Shown one piece after another: positions 52,830-60,420 of a stretch of DNA of 64,000 bases. The notes beneath the pieces were generated by a model. It saw nothing but the letters and a program-made list of their open reading frames with translations, had not been told where the DNA came from and searched no databases. The position numbers and the translations under genes were made by a program. The stretch is taken from positions 1,674,001 through 1,738,000 of the forward strand of contig NZ_CP063056.1 in the NCBI RefSeq assembly GCF_015356115.1, written 5' to 3'. Numbering within the stretch: the stretch's first letter is position 1; every line of letters begins with the position of its first letter. The DNA comes from Rodentibacter haemolyticus (GTDB lineage: Bacteria > Pseudomonadota > Gammaproteobacteria > Enterobacterales > Pasteurellaceae).

Positions 52830-53885
52830 TTACTCATTTAACATTCTGGCAATTACCTGATTACGAATAGTTTTGTAATTGTGCGTTTGTGGTGAGTTTG
52901 GGACAATTTCAAAAAATCCGTGCGGTACGCCATTGATGACTTGTAAATCGGTAGGTACTCCCGCTTGTATCAAGCGGTTGGCGTACTCTAAATTCTCGTT
53001 CACAAACAAATCTAAACTACCAACCACTATAAAAGTGCGTGGTAAATTTTTTAAGTTTTTTGCTAGGCTGGCTGAATAATACGGTAATTCATTGTTAGGA
53101 ATATGTTGTCCACCTTGCAATATTTGCCAGCCAATGCGGTTAAATTCAGCCGTCCACATAAATTCTCCTGCATACGCATTAGGGTATAGCGATTGATTTG
53201 TGCCTGTGCGGTAATCCAGCATTGGATAAATCAGCACTTGACCTTTGGGAACATATTTACCTAAATCTCGCACCTTTAGCGCTAAACGTGCCGTTAAGCC
53301 ACCGCCGGCACTTTCGCCCATCAGAATAATATTCTGCTTATCAAAGCCCAATTTATCGGCATTATCAAATAGATAAGTCAATCCGTGATAAGCGTCATCA
53401 ATATCGGCAGGGTAAGGCGAAACCGTTGCCAAACGATATTCCACACTGACCACCACCGCCCCTGTGCTATTGGCTAATTCAAATAAACTGGCATTTTGCT
53501 GCCGTGCATTGCCAATCAAATAACCGCCGCCGTGCATAAAATAAATAACTGGAGAGCTGGCTTTTTTATTTTTAGGTTCAAAGACATATAAATTCACCGC
53601 AGGCTGTTCGTACTGTGCTGGTGCGGTTAATTGACTGCTTGGTTTAATAGGATCAGCTTCCGCTTTGGCTAGCAGTTGGGCGTTAAATTGCCCAAAGGCT
53701 TGTTTTAAAGCGGTGGGATCATTGCTCAAGGCTTGTAATTGCCCGCTTAAATTTTTACTAAATTCATTGGCTTGAATGGTGGCTTGCTTGTATTCAGGGG
53801 CAAGCAAATGTGCTGATTGATAATTTATGGCATTGGCACTTAATGCCATCGCAATAAATAATGTCGCGATAAGATATTTTTTCAT
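52830..53885 (-). CDS. secreted alpha/beta hydrolase (HSL-type esterase)
   Basis: I start this gene at ATG 53885 (351 residues) after AGAAGG. The first 22 residues (MKKYLIATLFIAMALSANA) are a clear signal peptide, so it acts in the periplasm or outside. The hormone-sensitive-lipase family motifs are present: the oxyanion HGGGYLIGN, the nucleophile GESAGG, the acid in VVGSLDLFVNEN, and the histidine in GVPHGFFE. A longer reading to 53984 overlaps the upstream acetyltransferase and is rejected. It probably cleaves short acyl esters; the substrate is unknown. Its start overlaps the region just after the upstream stop (53887), indicating one operon. Confidence 0.85.
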   Translation of the reverse strand: MKKYLIATLFIAMALSANAINYQSAHLLAPEYKQATIQANEFSKNLSGQLQALSNDPTALKQAFGQFNAQLLAKAEADPIKPSSQLTAPAQYEQPAVNLYVFEPKNKKASSPVIYFMHGGGYLIGNARQQNASLFELANSTGAVVVSVEYRLATVSPYPADIDDAYHGLTYLFDNADKLGFDKQNIILMGESAGGGLTARLALKVRDLGKYVPKGQVLIYPMLDYRTGTNQSLYPNAYAGEFMWTAEFNRIGWQILQGGQHIPNNELPYYSASLAKNLKNLPRTFIVVGSLDLFVNENLEYANRLIQAGVPTDLQVINGVPHGFFEIVPNSPQTHNYKTIRNQVIARMLNE

Positions 53886-53886
53886 T

Positions 53887-54531
53887 TTAACGACCTTCTT
53901 CATTTGCCCAAAATTCTTCAATATATTGATGAAATTCATCAGAAAATTTGCGATCTTTGTAATAATAAATCTTGTCATCGTCATTTAGTTCACGAAGCAC
54001 TCGGCAAGGATTACCCACCGCAATGCAATTATCAGGAATATCTTTGGTGACTACACTACCTGCACCAATCACCACGTTATTGCCAATTTTTACATTCGGC
54101 ATCACTACGCTATTTGCACCAATCCACACATTATCGCCAATGGTAATCGGCAGAGAAAACACGCCACGGCGACGGTATTTGGGGTCAACGGGGTGGGTAA
54201 CGCCAAGCAATGAAACATTCGGAGCGAACATCACATTCTCACCAATGGTAATGGTTGCACCGTCCAAAATGGTACAGTTGTAATTGGCGAAAAAATTTTT
54301 ACCCAATTTGATATTAATGCCGTAATCACAACGAAATGGCAGTTCTATCCTGAAATCATTGCGTTCGGTTTGGAATAATTGCTGAAATAAAGCAATTTTC
54401 TGTTCTTTTTGTGATGGGTGTAAGTGGTTGATTTTATACAGCAATTCCTGTGCCTGCTCGTTGATATCGTTCAGCTCTGGCAGAAATGGATTGTACAATT
54501 CGCCAGACAGCATTTTTTGTTTTTCGCTCAT
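53887..54531 (-). CDS. sugar O-acetyltransferase (Maa/LacA type)
   Basis: This 214-residue acetyl-CoA-dependent hexapeptide transferase has the N-terminal Mac domain (MLSGELYNPFLPELNDINEQ) and left-handed beta-helix repeats. They contain NYNCTILDGATITIGENVMF, the catalytic histidine in LLGVTHPVDP, and IGDNVWIGANSVVMPNVKIG. It has an extra acidic C-terminal tail of about 30 residues. The homologous gene at 51267-51823 in the same operon is frameshifted, so this copy may provide the remaining activity. It is the first gene on the minus strand facing the divergent HxlR regulator; AAGGA supports its ATG. Confidence 0.88.
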   Translation of the reverse strand: MSEKQKMLSGELYNPFLPELNDINEQAQELLYKINHLHPSQKEQKIALFQQLFQTERNDFRIELPFRCDYGINIKLGKNFFANYNCTILDGATITIGENVMFAPNVSLLGVTHPVDPKYRRRGVFSLPITIGDNVWIGANSVVMPNVKIGNNVVIGAGSVVTKDIPDNCIAVGNPCRVLRELNDDDKIYYYKDRKFSDEFHQYIEEFWANEEGR

Positions 54532-54556
54532 AGGTAGGTTTCCTTTACTCTTGTTA

Positions 54557-54624
54557 CTCTAATAATAAAAGTGACAAAATTTTAACTTAAATAATTGCAG
54601 CAAGTAAAGCTCTAATGATTAGAG
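54557..54624. promoter_or_regulatory. candidate HxlR operator in the divergent promoter region
   Basis: CTCTAATGATTAGAG (54610-54624) is an inverted repeat with 7-base arms and a 1-base centre. A matching half-site CTCTAAT occurs at 54557-54563, nearer the acetyltransferase gene. Both lie in the 148-base gap between the divergent hxlR-type gene and the operon it would control. Binding is inferred from symmetry and position. Confidence 0.4.
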
Positions 54625-54679
54625 TTTTGCAAAAAAATTTGCTAAAATCCACCGCTCTTTACTGAAATGAGAAAGACGA

Positions 54680-55132
54680 ATGAAAACAAACGACTTTGAT
54701 AACATTATTTGCCCTGTTGCCGATGTGCTTTCGGTGTTGGGAGACAAATGGGTGGGCTTGCTGTTGCGGGATTTAATGCTAGGCGTGGCTCGTTACAGCG
54801 ATTTGCAAAAATCCAGCAATATCACCCACGCCACCCTAACCGACCGCTTGAAAAAGCTGGAAAGCAACGGTTTGGTGCAAAAACAGCTTTATCAAACTGC
54901 ACCCAACCGCTACGAATATCATCTGACTGAGCAGGGCAAAGAAATGGCGTGGCTACTGATTGCTATGGCAAAAATTGGCACAAAATGGAACTTATCAGGC
55001 TGGGAAACGGTCCCGCTACGCTTTATTAACAAAGTGACTGGCAACCCTGTGCGATTGACTTTGCTGGACGAAGTCACCCAACAAGAATTGAATTTAGAAG
55101 ATGTTCAGCCGATTACCAATGAAACGGCTTAG
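54680..55132 (+). CDS. HxlR-family transcriptional regulator
   Basis: This 150-residue winged-helix regulator has the HxlR signature: ICPVADVLSVLGDKWVGLLL (with the conserved redox-capable cysteine near residue 11), then RYSDLQKSSNITHATLTDRL as the recognition helices, and LVQKQLYQTAPNRYEYHLTE as the wing. Members respond to aldehydes, quinones or hypochlorite through that cysteine. It is transcribed divergently from the acetyltransferase-esterase-NmrA operon, and a palindrome lies between them. A paired uptake-signal hairpin follows at 55139. Confidence 0.88.
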   Translation: MKTNDFDNIICPVADVLSVLGDKWVGLLLRDLMLGVARYSDLQKSSNITHATLTDRLKKLESNGLVQKQLYQTAPNRYEYHLTEQGKEMAWLLIAMAKIGTKWNLSGWETVPLRFINKVTGNPVRLTLLDEVTQQELNLEDVQPITNETA

Positions 55133-55138
55133 ATGAGA

Positions 55139-55185
55139 GCAAGCGGTCAAAATCTGCAAATTTCTTGCGAATTTCGACCACTTGC
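55139..55185. terminator. inverted Apl-like uptake signals after hxlR-type gene
   Basis: GCAAGCGGTCAAAAT and ATTTCGACCACTTGC form the arms around TTTGCAA-type sequence. The same long layout, in perfect form, recurs at 61587-61633. It is close to, but not an exact match of, the Apl core ACAAGCGGT. Confidence 0.6.
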
Positions 55186-55252
55186 TATTTGAGTGTCTTT
55201 TACAAAACCATAAAATAATCAAAATACCTTAATGGCATAGGGCTACTTCATT

Positions 55253-56022
55253 ATGCCAAATCACATTGAAATCATCGGGGCAAGCGAAAATAATCTGAAA
55301 AACATCAACGTAAATATTCCAAAAGGGAAATTGGTGGTCTTTGCGGGCGTGGAAGGTTCGGGTAAAAGTAGTTTGATTAGGGGCGAATTTGCACAGAAAT
55401 ACCCCGAATCCATCATTATTGACCAAAAACCTATTGGCACATCATCACGCTCAACCCCTGCTACTTATAGCGGTGTGATGGAGATTATTCGCAAAAAATT
55501 TAGCGATGCCAACGGCGTGGGCGTGGAATGTTTTTCCGCTAATTCCAAAGGAGCTTGCCCCGTGTGCAACGGACGCGGCGTGATTACGCCTGACGTGGCG
55601 TTTGCCGACCCCGTGGAAATCGTCTGCGAAGAATGCGGCGGCAAAAATTCAACCCGACTACCTTGGGCTATATGCGGCTGGGGCAAACCACCAGCACGAT
55701 GTCGGGCGGCGAAAACCAACGCCTGAAACTTGCCAGCGAACTCTGCAAAAAAGGCAATATCTACATTTTGGACGAACCGTCCACAGGCTTGCATTACCAA
55801 GACATCGCCACGCTAACCGCCCTGCTGCAAAAAATGGTGCAACAAGGCAACAGCGTCATCATCATCGAACACCGCCCCGAATTGATTGCACAGGCGGATT
55901 GGGTGATTGAAATGGGCGAACAAGGTGGATTGCTGGGGGGAGAAGTGGTTTTTGAAGGGAGACCTAAAGAAATGTTGAAAAGTAACAGAACGATAATGGC
56001 GAAATATATTCAGGCTAACTAA
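55253..56022 (+). pseudogene. UvrA-like ABC ATPase, internally deleted and frameshifted
   Basis: The N-terminal part is a UvrA-type ATPase with a Walker A loop (VEGSGKSSLI, about residues 35-44) and zinc cysteines CPVCNGRG and CEECGGK. Near 55645 the frame switches. The continuation in another frame starts FNPTTLGYMRLGQ and carries the signature TMSGGENQRLKLASELCKKG and Walker B IYILDEPSTGLH to a stop at 56020-56022. In UvrA proteins a longer stretch separates the second cysteine pair from the signature, so I infer an internal deletion as well as a shift. The DNA here is clearly more GC-rich than its neighbours and is followed at once by a Neisseria uptake signal. Confidence 0.75.
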
Positions 56023-56034
56023 ATGCCGTCTGAA
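56023..56034 (+). repeat. Neisseria-type DNA uptake sequence (AT-DUS)
   Basis: ATGCCGTCTGAA, the 12-base Neisseria DUS, begins right after the stop codon of the UvrA-like pseudogene. Confidence 0.85.
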
Positions 56035-56088
56035 AATTTCAAAGGTTCGTAAAAACTTCGCAAAATCCAACCGCACTTTGAAATATTA

Positions 56089-56120
56089 ATGCCGTCTGAA
56101 ATTTCAGTTTCAGACGGCAT
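56089..56120. terminator. inverted pair of Neisseria DUS forming a terminator
   Basis: ATGCCGTCTGAA (56089-56100) and its exact reverse complement TTCAGACGGCAT (56109-56120) form a 12-base stem with an 8-base loop and a T run. This is the standard terminator layout of Neisseria. A Hin-type signal (ACCGCACTT, 56070-56078) lies between it and the first DUS. Confidence 0.85.
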
Positions 56121-56207
56121 TTTTTAATATTTAAATCTATTTTTAGATAGACTTCTTAAATCTGATGTTTTTGAATCTAGAAAATTTATCAACTACAATC
56201 ATTCATA

Positions 56208-57065
56208 TTATACTTGTTGATAAATTTGAATGAATTTATCAATATTATCTATCTTAATATATTCATATTGAGAAATAATTTCTTTATATAATGGAATATC
56301 AGCAAAATGATTATTATCTAACAATATAATTTTCTTTTCTAATTGTCGGCATATTTCCAGTTCTTTTTTTGTCCAATATTTTTGAAAGAAATTATTCGTT
56401 AGAATGAATATAGCTACTTTACAAAGTTCTAATCCACTACATAATTTTTTTAAAATCAATTCATTATCTCTTAGCTCTTTCTCTTTAATTTCGTTTCTGT
56501 CTAGCCAAATGGGAATTTCTTTTGCGCAAAGATAGTTACTTACCTTTATAGCAAGGTCGTTATCATCTGAAGCATAGCTGATAAAAACAGCAGGAATTTG
56601 CTTTTTAACTGATTGATATTGTGGCTTATCAGCCTCAAATTTTTTTTGAGAGCATTTTGTTAATTGTTTTTCTATTTGTTCAGGAGATAAACAAGATATA
56701 TACTTAGCATATTCTTCATTGAATAAAAATGAAGAATTAAACAGTTCGGTAAATATTGGATCTTCAGCAGATACAAACGTTGCAATGTTTCCTGAAATAG
56801 ATAAATCACCAATAAATACATTATGTAATATGGATTTTAAAGAATGGTTATTTTCCAACCAATTATCAAAGGATTCCTTACTAATAAAATTACTATCCAT
56901 AGTCACAAAAGTGAAGAATTCAAATCTCCAAGGATTGTTATTAACCCAGATTCCTACATTCGTTATCTCATCAGTAGTAAAGTTATTTAAAATATCCTTG
57001 ATGAAATTAGCTACAGGTACTCTATTTAAATAATCATTTTCAAAAACATAAGTAAATAAGTTCAT
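56208..57065 (-). CDS. TIR-domain protein (fourth gene of TIR operon)
   Basis: This 285-residue protein has an uncharacterised N-terminal domain (about residues 1-150, rich in aromatic residues) and a C-terminal TIR domain (about 157-275). The TIR begins PAVFISYASDDNDLAIKVSN, has IPIWLDRNEI in the BB-loop region, and carries YWTKKELEI with the likely catalytic glutamate at E235, four residues after W231. Bacterial TIR domains of this type hydrolyse or cyclise NAD. The N-terminal domain may sense infection or bind partners, which is a guess. Its ATG lies 7 bases after the stop of the ThsB-like gene. The DNA is very AT-rich. Confidence 0.8.
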   Translation of the reverse strand: MNLFTYVFENDYLNRVPVANFIKDILNNFTTDEITNVGIWVNNNPWRFEFFTFVTMDSNFISKESFDNWLENNHSLKSILHNVFIGDLSISGNIATFVSAEDPIFTELFNSSFLFNEEYAKYISCLSPEQIEKQLTKCSQKKFEADKPQYQSVKKQIPAVFISYASDDNDLAIKVSNYLCAKEIPIWLDRNEIKEKELRDNELILKKLCSGLELCKVAIFILTNNFFQKYWTKKELEICRQLEKKIILLDNNHFADIPLYKEIISQYEYIKIDNIDKFIQIYQQV

Positions 57066-57072
57066 TTTTCTC

Positions 57073-57684
57073 CTAGGAATTATTATGTCTCATCTGCCTA
57101 CTAAAATCGTATTGGCATGATTCTTTATCTTTAAAAGTTAAATCTATTAATAACTGCAATTTTTCAGCATCTAAATCATCCCATTTAGTTACTGATATTT
57201 TTACATTTTTTGCAAGTAAATTATCAATGATACGCTCAGGTAAATATGGATAACGTCTTTCATATTCTGCTCGAGAATCAATGCTTATCCAATTTTCAGT
57301 ATCTGGATATAATTTCTTTTTCTCATCATATCCATGAGCAGCAGTTATATATTCTGGTTTCGTTGAAGGTAGCTGTATAACTAAAATTCCTGATTTCTTA
57401 TTGATTTTCCCATCTCGCATGCTGGAATATAATTCCCAATCAATATGCTTACGATTTTTAGTTTCCTTACCTACTAAAAGGATTGTTACCGTAGTATCTT
57501 TTAGATATTCATCCCTAATTTTTTCTCTAATTACTTCATCAGCCATACCTTTATCATCTATATCACCAGTATCTACTGAGCCATCGATAAAAATCTGATG
57601 TTCTTCATTAAATTTTAGTAGTTCTTCTTTAGCCCATTGATCATTTTCATGATGATAGCTAATAAAAACTTTATGCTTCGTCAT
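57073..57684 (-). CDS. ThsB-like TIR protein 2
   Basis: This 203-residue protein belongs to the small TIR-like family (DUF1863, ThsB type). It starts MTKHKVFISYHHENDQWA, has DTGDIDD and IRDEYLKDTTVTILLVGKET, and carries HIDWEL with a conserved W83-E84 pair, the probable catalytic glutamate. In Thoeris defence, ThsB proteins detect phage and make a cyclic ADP-ribose signal from NAD. The C-terminal half (about residues 125-203) is its own and may set specificity. Its start overlaps the end of the TIR-SLOG gene by 14 bases, so the two are translated together. Confidence 0.85.
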   Translation of the reverse strand: MTKHKVFISYHHENDQWAKEELLKFNEEHQIFIDGSVDTGDIDDKGMADEVIREKIRDEYLKDTTVTILLVGKETKNRKHIDWELYSSMRDGKINKKSGILVIQLPSTKPEYITAAHGYDEKKKLYPDTENWISIDSRAEYERRYPYLPERIIDNLLAKNVKISVTKWDDLDAEKLQLLIDLTFKDKESCQYDFSRQMRHNNS

Positions 57685-59719
57685 CTTTATTCCCCTTAAT
57701 ATTTTTAAGACCTTTCAATATCAAATGTACACATTCATCAATAAATGATGTTTTCATTAATCGTATATAGTCCCCTGACGATAGCCCTGCACGTTTTGCT
57801 AAAATTTCAGTATCTAGCATCTCAATTTGCTGTTGGATAGCGGAATAATTTGCCTGAAATTTTAATTGCTTGGCAATCTTTTGCAATTCAACATAGCCGC
57901 TATTATGTTGAATTTGCCATTGTTCACTGAATGGCTCTGCTATCTTCTTCTCTAGGATGGATTGGCAGAGAGTACCTACCAAGCCACCTAAACCACCAAC
58001 AAGATAAATAGGCTTCTCTTGTTCATTAGCCAACAAAAATTCTTCTAGCACACCGGGCATTTTCCCTAGATAGCCTTGTAGTTTTCCCCCTGCAAAAATT
58101 CTCGCATCTGATGATTCAATAGATTTTTGTCGCATTTCGGTTAAACAGCGAGACCAAATATATTTATTTTCAGCACAGTTATGGGGGAGAAAGCTATCTG
58201 TATCTTTTACTTTATCAATAACATCAGCAGGAATAGTATGTTTTTTTAGCTCGAGCAAGCCAAAATATTTTCCTGCCCACTCTGTGTTTTTTGATTCCGT
58301 ATATAGTGGCCAAGCCAAATGGTTTTCAACATACAGTTTTTCAACCTGCAACCGATCTCTTAAAACTGTCGCTTCCTCCAAAATAAACTGAGTAAATCCA
58401 TCATCTCTTAAATCTCCACCATAAATTAATGTATTTTGGCGCGCTAAAAGATGACGTGATACAGACTGAGAAAACCGTTTTAATTCATCTAAATCTAGAT
58501 GCTGTTGCTCATAACCGTCCGTTTCATAATCAGAAACAGACAATCCGACCCTTAAAGCAGGGAAACTATCTTCTTCCGTTGACCAAAGCGGTGTGGAAAT
58601 CTTGATTCCGAAATGTTCTGTCCAATCCGTTTCTTCCTTATATAACGGTGGCTCAGGGTAACAAACATGTAATTGTTCAAGCTCTGATTTTTGTTTTGTT
58701 TCCAATAAATCTACAAGCTGTTGGATTTCGGGAGGGCGGGCAAACGTTTCTGCGGTCTTATCGATCCAACCTTGTGTTTTGTAATAATTTAATAATTGGT
58801 GTGCATGATTAAAGCGAATAGTTTCCAACAAGGCAGCAATTAAAATACGCAAAATATCTTTTTCTTGTAACGGCTCGGCAGAAACGTGCACACAAGGAAC
58901 ATTTGCTGCGGCAGGAAAAACCCTGTCTTCATAATTTTCAAGACTGTTGACGACAACAATAGGGCGACGTTCCTTTTTAGCACAAAGGATTTCTCGCTGA
59001 CACCAATAGCGTGATGAATAGGTATCGCTAGTAATAGCAACCACTGTTGATTGACGGATATGTTTTTCAATTTCTTCATCAAATCTAAATGCTGGTGAAA
59101 TTTCATTCGCATCAAAAAAACGCTGCATATTGGAATTATCTAAAAAGCGTTTAATTGCTTCTGCATGCCTTAATCCTGTATCTCCTTTTTTTGCATGGCT
59201 TAAGAAAAGTTTTATGGATGAGTTCTTACCCACATCATCAGTATTAATATTATTCAGACCGAAACGGTATAATTCATGCGACAAAGTCAGTATGCCATGA
59301 TCCTCGTGCAACAATGTAGGCCAATCGAATGCTCGAATGAAATTTAAATTTTTCAGACGGCCTGAGGAAACATGATTTAAGCTGGTATGATCGATAGCAA
59401 CAGGAACGATATATATCCCTTTTTTATTTGCAAATGAATCAACATATTCTTTCCATTTCTCATTAATCAGCGTTTGGGTACTGAGAAATAAGAAAACAAC
59501 ATTAGACTTCGCAAGATTTTTAGGCGCATTCGCAGGCGGTTCGGAGGGTTGACGAGAGCTGTATAAAAATGTCGGAATATTCAATTCACGGGAAAACGGT
59601 CTATCAATATCCCGCGTCAGATAACGACGGAATTTTTGGATAATCGGATTGATTGCTTCGCTATCATTTGGATGCCAAACAAAATGTGCGGCAAGCGGTG
59701 GTGTAATTATTTCAGACAT
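57671..59719 (-). CDS. TIR-TIR-SLOG fusion protein, predicted Thoeris-like effector
   Basis: This 682-residue protein has three recognisable parts. Residues about 10-155 look like a degenerate TIR (FLFLSTQTLINEKWKEYV, lacking the usual W-x3-E spacing). Residues about 167-290 form a second TIR with IKLFLSHAKKGDTG and YWCQREILCAK, giving a W239-E243 pair like active NADase TIRs. Residues about 388-580 resemble a SLOG nucleotide-binding domain: LRVGLSVSDYE, LIYGGDLRDDGFTQF, then a glycine loop FAGGKLQGYLG and IYLVGGLGGLVGT. A helical tail follows. In Thoeris ThsA a SLOG domain binds the TIR-made signal and switches on an NADase. Here TIR would replace SIR2. No membrane segments are seen. Confidence 0.75.
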   Translation of the reverse strand: MSEIITPPLAAHFVWHPNDSEAINPIIQKFRRYLTRDIDRPFSRELNIPTFLYSSRQPSEPPANAPKNLAKSNVVFLFLSTQTLINEKWKEYVDSFANKKGIYIVPVAIDHTSLNHVSSGRLKNLNFIRAFDWPTLLHEDHGILTLSHELYRFGLNNINTDDVGKNSSIKLFLSHAKKGDTGLRHAEAIKRFLDNSNMQRFFDANEISPAFRFDEEIEKHIRQSTVVAITSDTYSSRYWCQREILCAKKERRPIVVVNSLENYEDRVFPAAANVPCVHVSAEPLQEKDILRILIAALLETIRFNHAHQLLNYYKTQGWIDKTAETFARPPEIQQLVDLLETKQKSELEQLHVCYPEPPLYKEETDWTEHFGIKISTPLWSTEEDSFPALRVGLSVSDYETDGYEQQHLDLDELKRFSQSVSRHLLARQNTLIYGGDLRDDGFTQFILEEATVLRDRLQVEKLYVENHLAWPLYTESKNTEWAGKYFGLLELKKHTIPADVIDKVKDTDSFLPHNCAENKYIWSRCLTEMRQKSIESSDARIFAGGKLQGYLGKMPGVLEEFLLANEQEKPIYLVGGLGGLVGTLCQSILEKKIAEPFSEQWQIQHNSGYVELQKIAKQLKFQANYSAIQQQIEMLDTEILAKRAGLSSGDYIRLMKTSFIDECVHLILKGLKNIKGNKDDEA
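59353..59364 (-). repeat. Neisseria AG-DUS inside the TIR-SLOG gene
   Basis: TTCAGACGGCCT is the reverse complement of AGGCCGTCTGAA, the AG-DUS variant. It lies in the coding sequence of the first TIR-like region (encoding part of KFFRRPEE-like sequence on the minus strand). Confidence 0.8.
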
Positions 59720-59740
59720 TTTTCTGCTCCTTCAATGTTA

Positions 59741-60322
59741 TTAATCAGTCCAGTGAGTCTGATATTCAGGTCTATTATGACCAAAATAATCACGATTGTT
59801 GTTATGATTATTTTGTTTGCGAGTTTGAAATGCTTCATCAATCCATTGCTTTAAGTCATATGAACTAAAGGGGCAAGAGTAAATTTTTGCATAACCACTT
59901 TGGATGTTGTCATATAAGCGTGGAGGAATAGTACAGGGAGTATATCTACTATGATTTTCGGTATATTCTGCATTACAAAAGAAATCATGACCGTTATAAC
60001 TTGGCAACAAAATTCCAATCAGCCCTGAACGTGTATTTTGTGATGTACTGGTTAGGCTATAGCCAATTTCCCAGTCAACGTGCTTACGCTTCCAAGTTTC
60101 AGCACCGATAAGAACGATAGTAACTGTTGAATCCGAAATATATTTATCACGAATGATTCGTCTGGTTGTTTCAGTTTTATTATTAGGATCTATGTCGCCA
60201 TCCTGCACCGTCCTTGAAACAAACGTATCTACATTTTCAAATTGTTTTTCAAAGGCTCTAACTTCCTTCTCATCCGCATGGTGGAAACTAAGAAAGACTT
60301 TGTGTTTAGGTGTTGAGTACAT
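59741..60322 (-). CDS. ThsB-like TIR protein 1
   Basis: This 193-residue protein is the first gene of the TIR operon and a paralogue of the gene at 57073-57684. The shared TIR-like pattern is KHKVFLSFHHADEKEVRAFE at the start, VQDGDIDP, IRDKYISDSTVTIVLIGAET, and KHVDWEIGY with a W84-E85 pair. The C-terminal half differs strongly from the other copy and ends with an asparagine-rich tail (KQNNHNNNRDYFGH). Having two divergent ThsB-like proteins beside one effector fits known Thoeris loci, where each ThsB recognises different phages. The TIR-SLOG start is 21 bases downstream. GGAGC precedes the ATG. Confidence 0.85.
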   Translation of the reverse strand: MYSTPKHKVFLSFHHADEKEVRAFEKQFENVDTFVSRTVQDGDIDPNNKTETTRRIIRDKYISDSTVTIVLIGAETWKRKHVDWEIGYSLTSTSQNTRSGLIGILLPSYNGHDFFCNAEYTENHSRYTPCTIPPRLYDNIQSGYAKIYSCPFSSYDLKQWIDEAFQTRKQNNHNNNRDYFGHNRPEYQTHWTD

Positions 60323-60420
60323 TGTTAAAGCTCCATAAGTATAAATATGAACTTTTTGTAAATTGGTATTTGCTGACTAAAAAACAAGGTCATCTGAAAT
60401 CTTTTTAAATACTCTTGATT

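Noticed and set aside
60323..60420. Sigma-70 promoter of the TIR operon
   Set aside because: TTTACA and TATACT are present on the minus strand but only about 13 bases apart, too close for a normal promoter; the true promoter is not identified.
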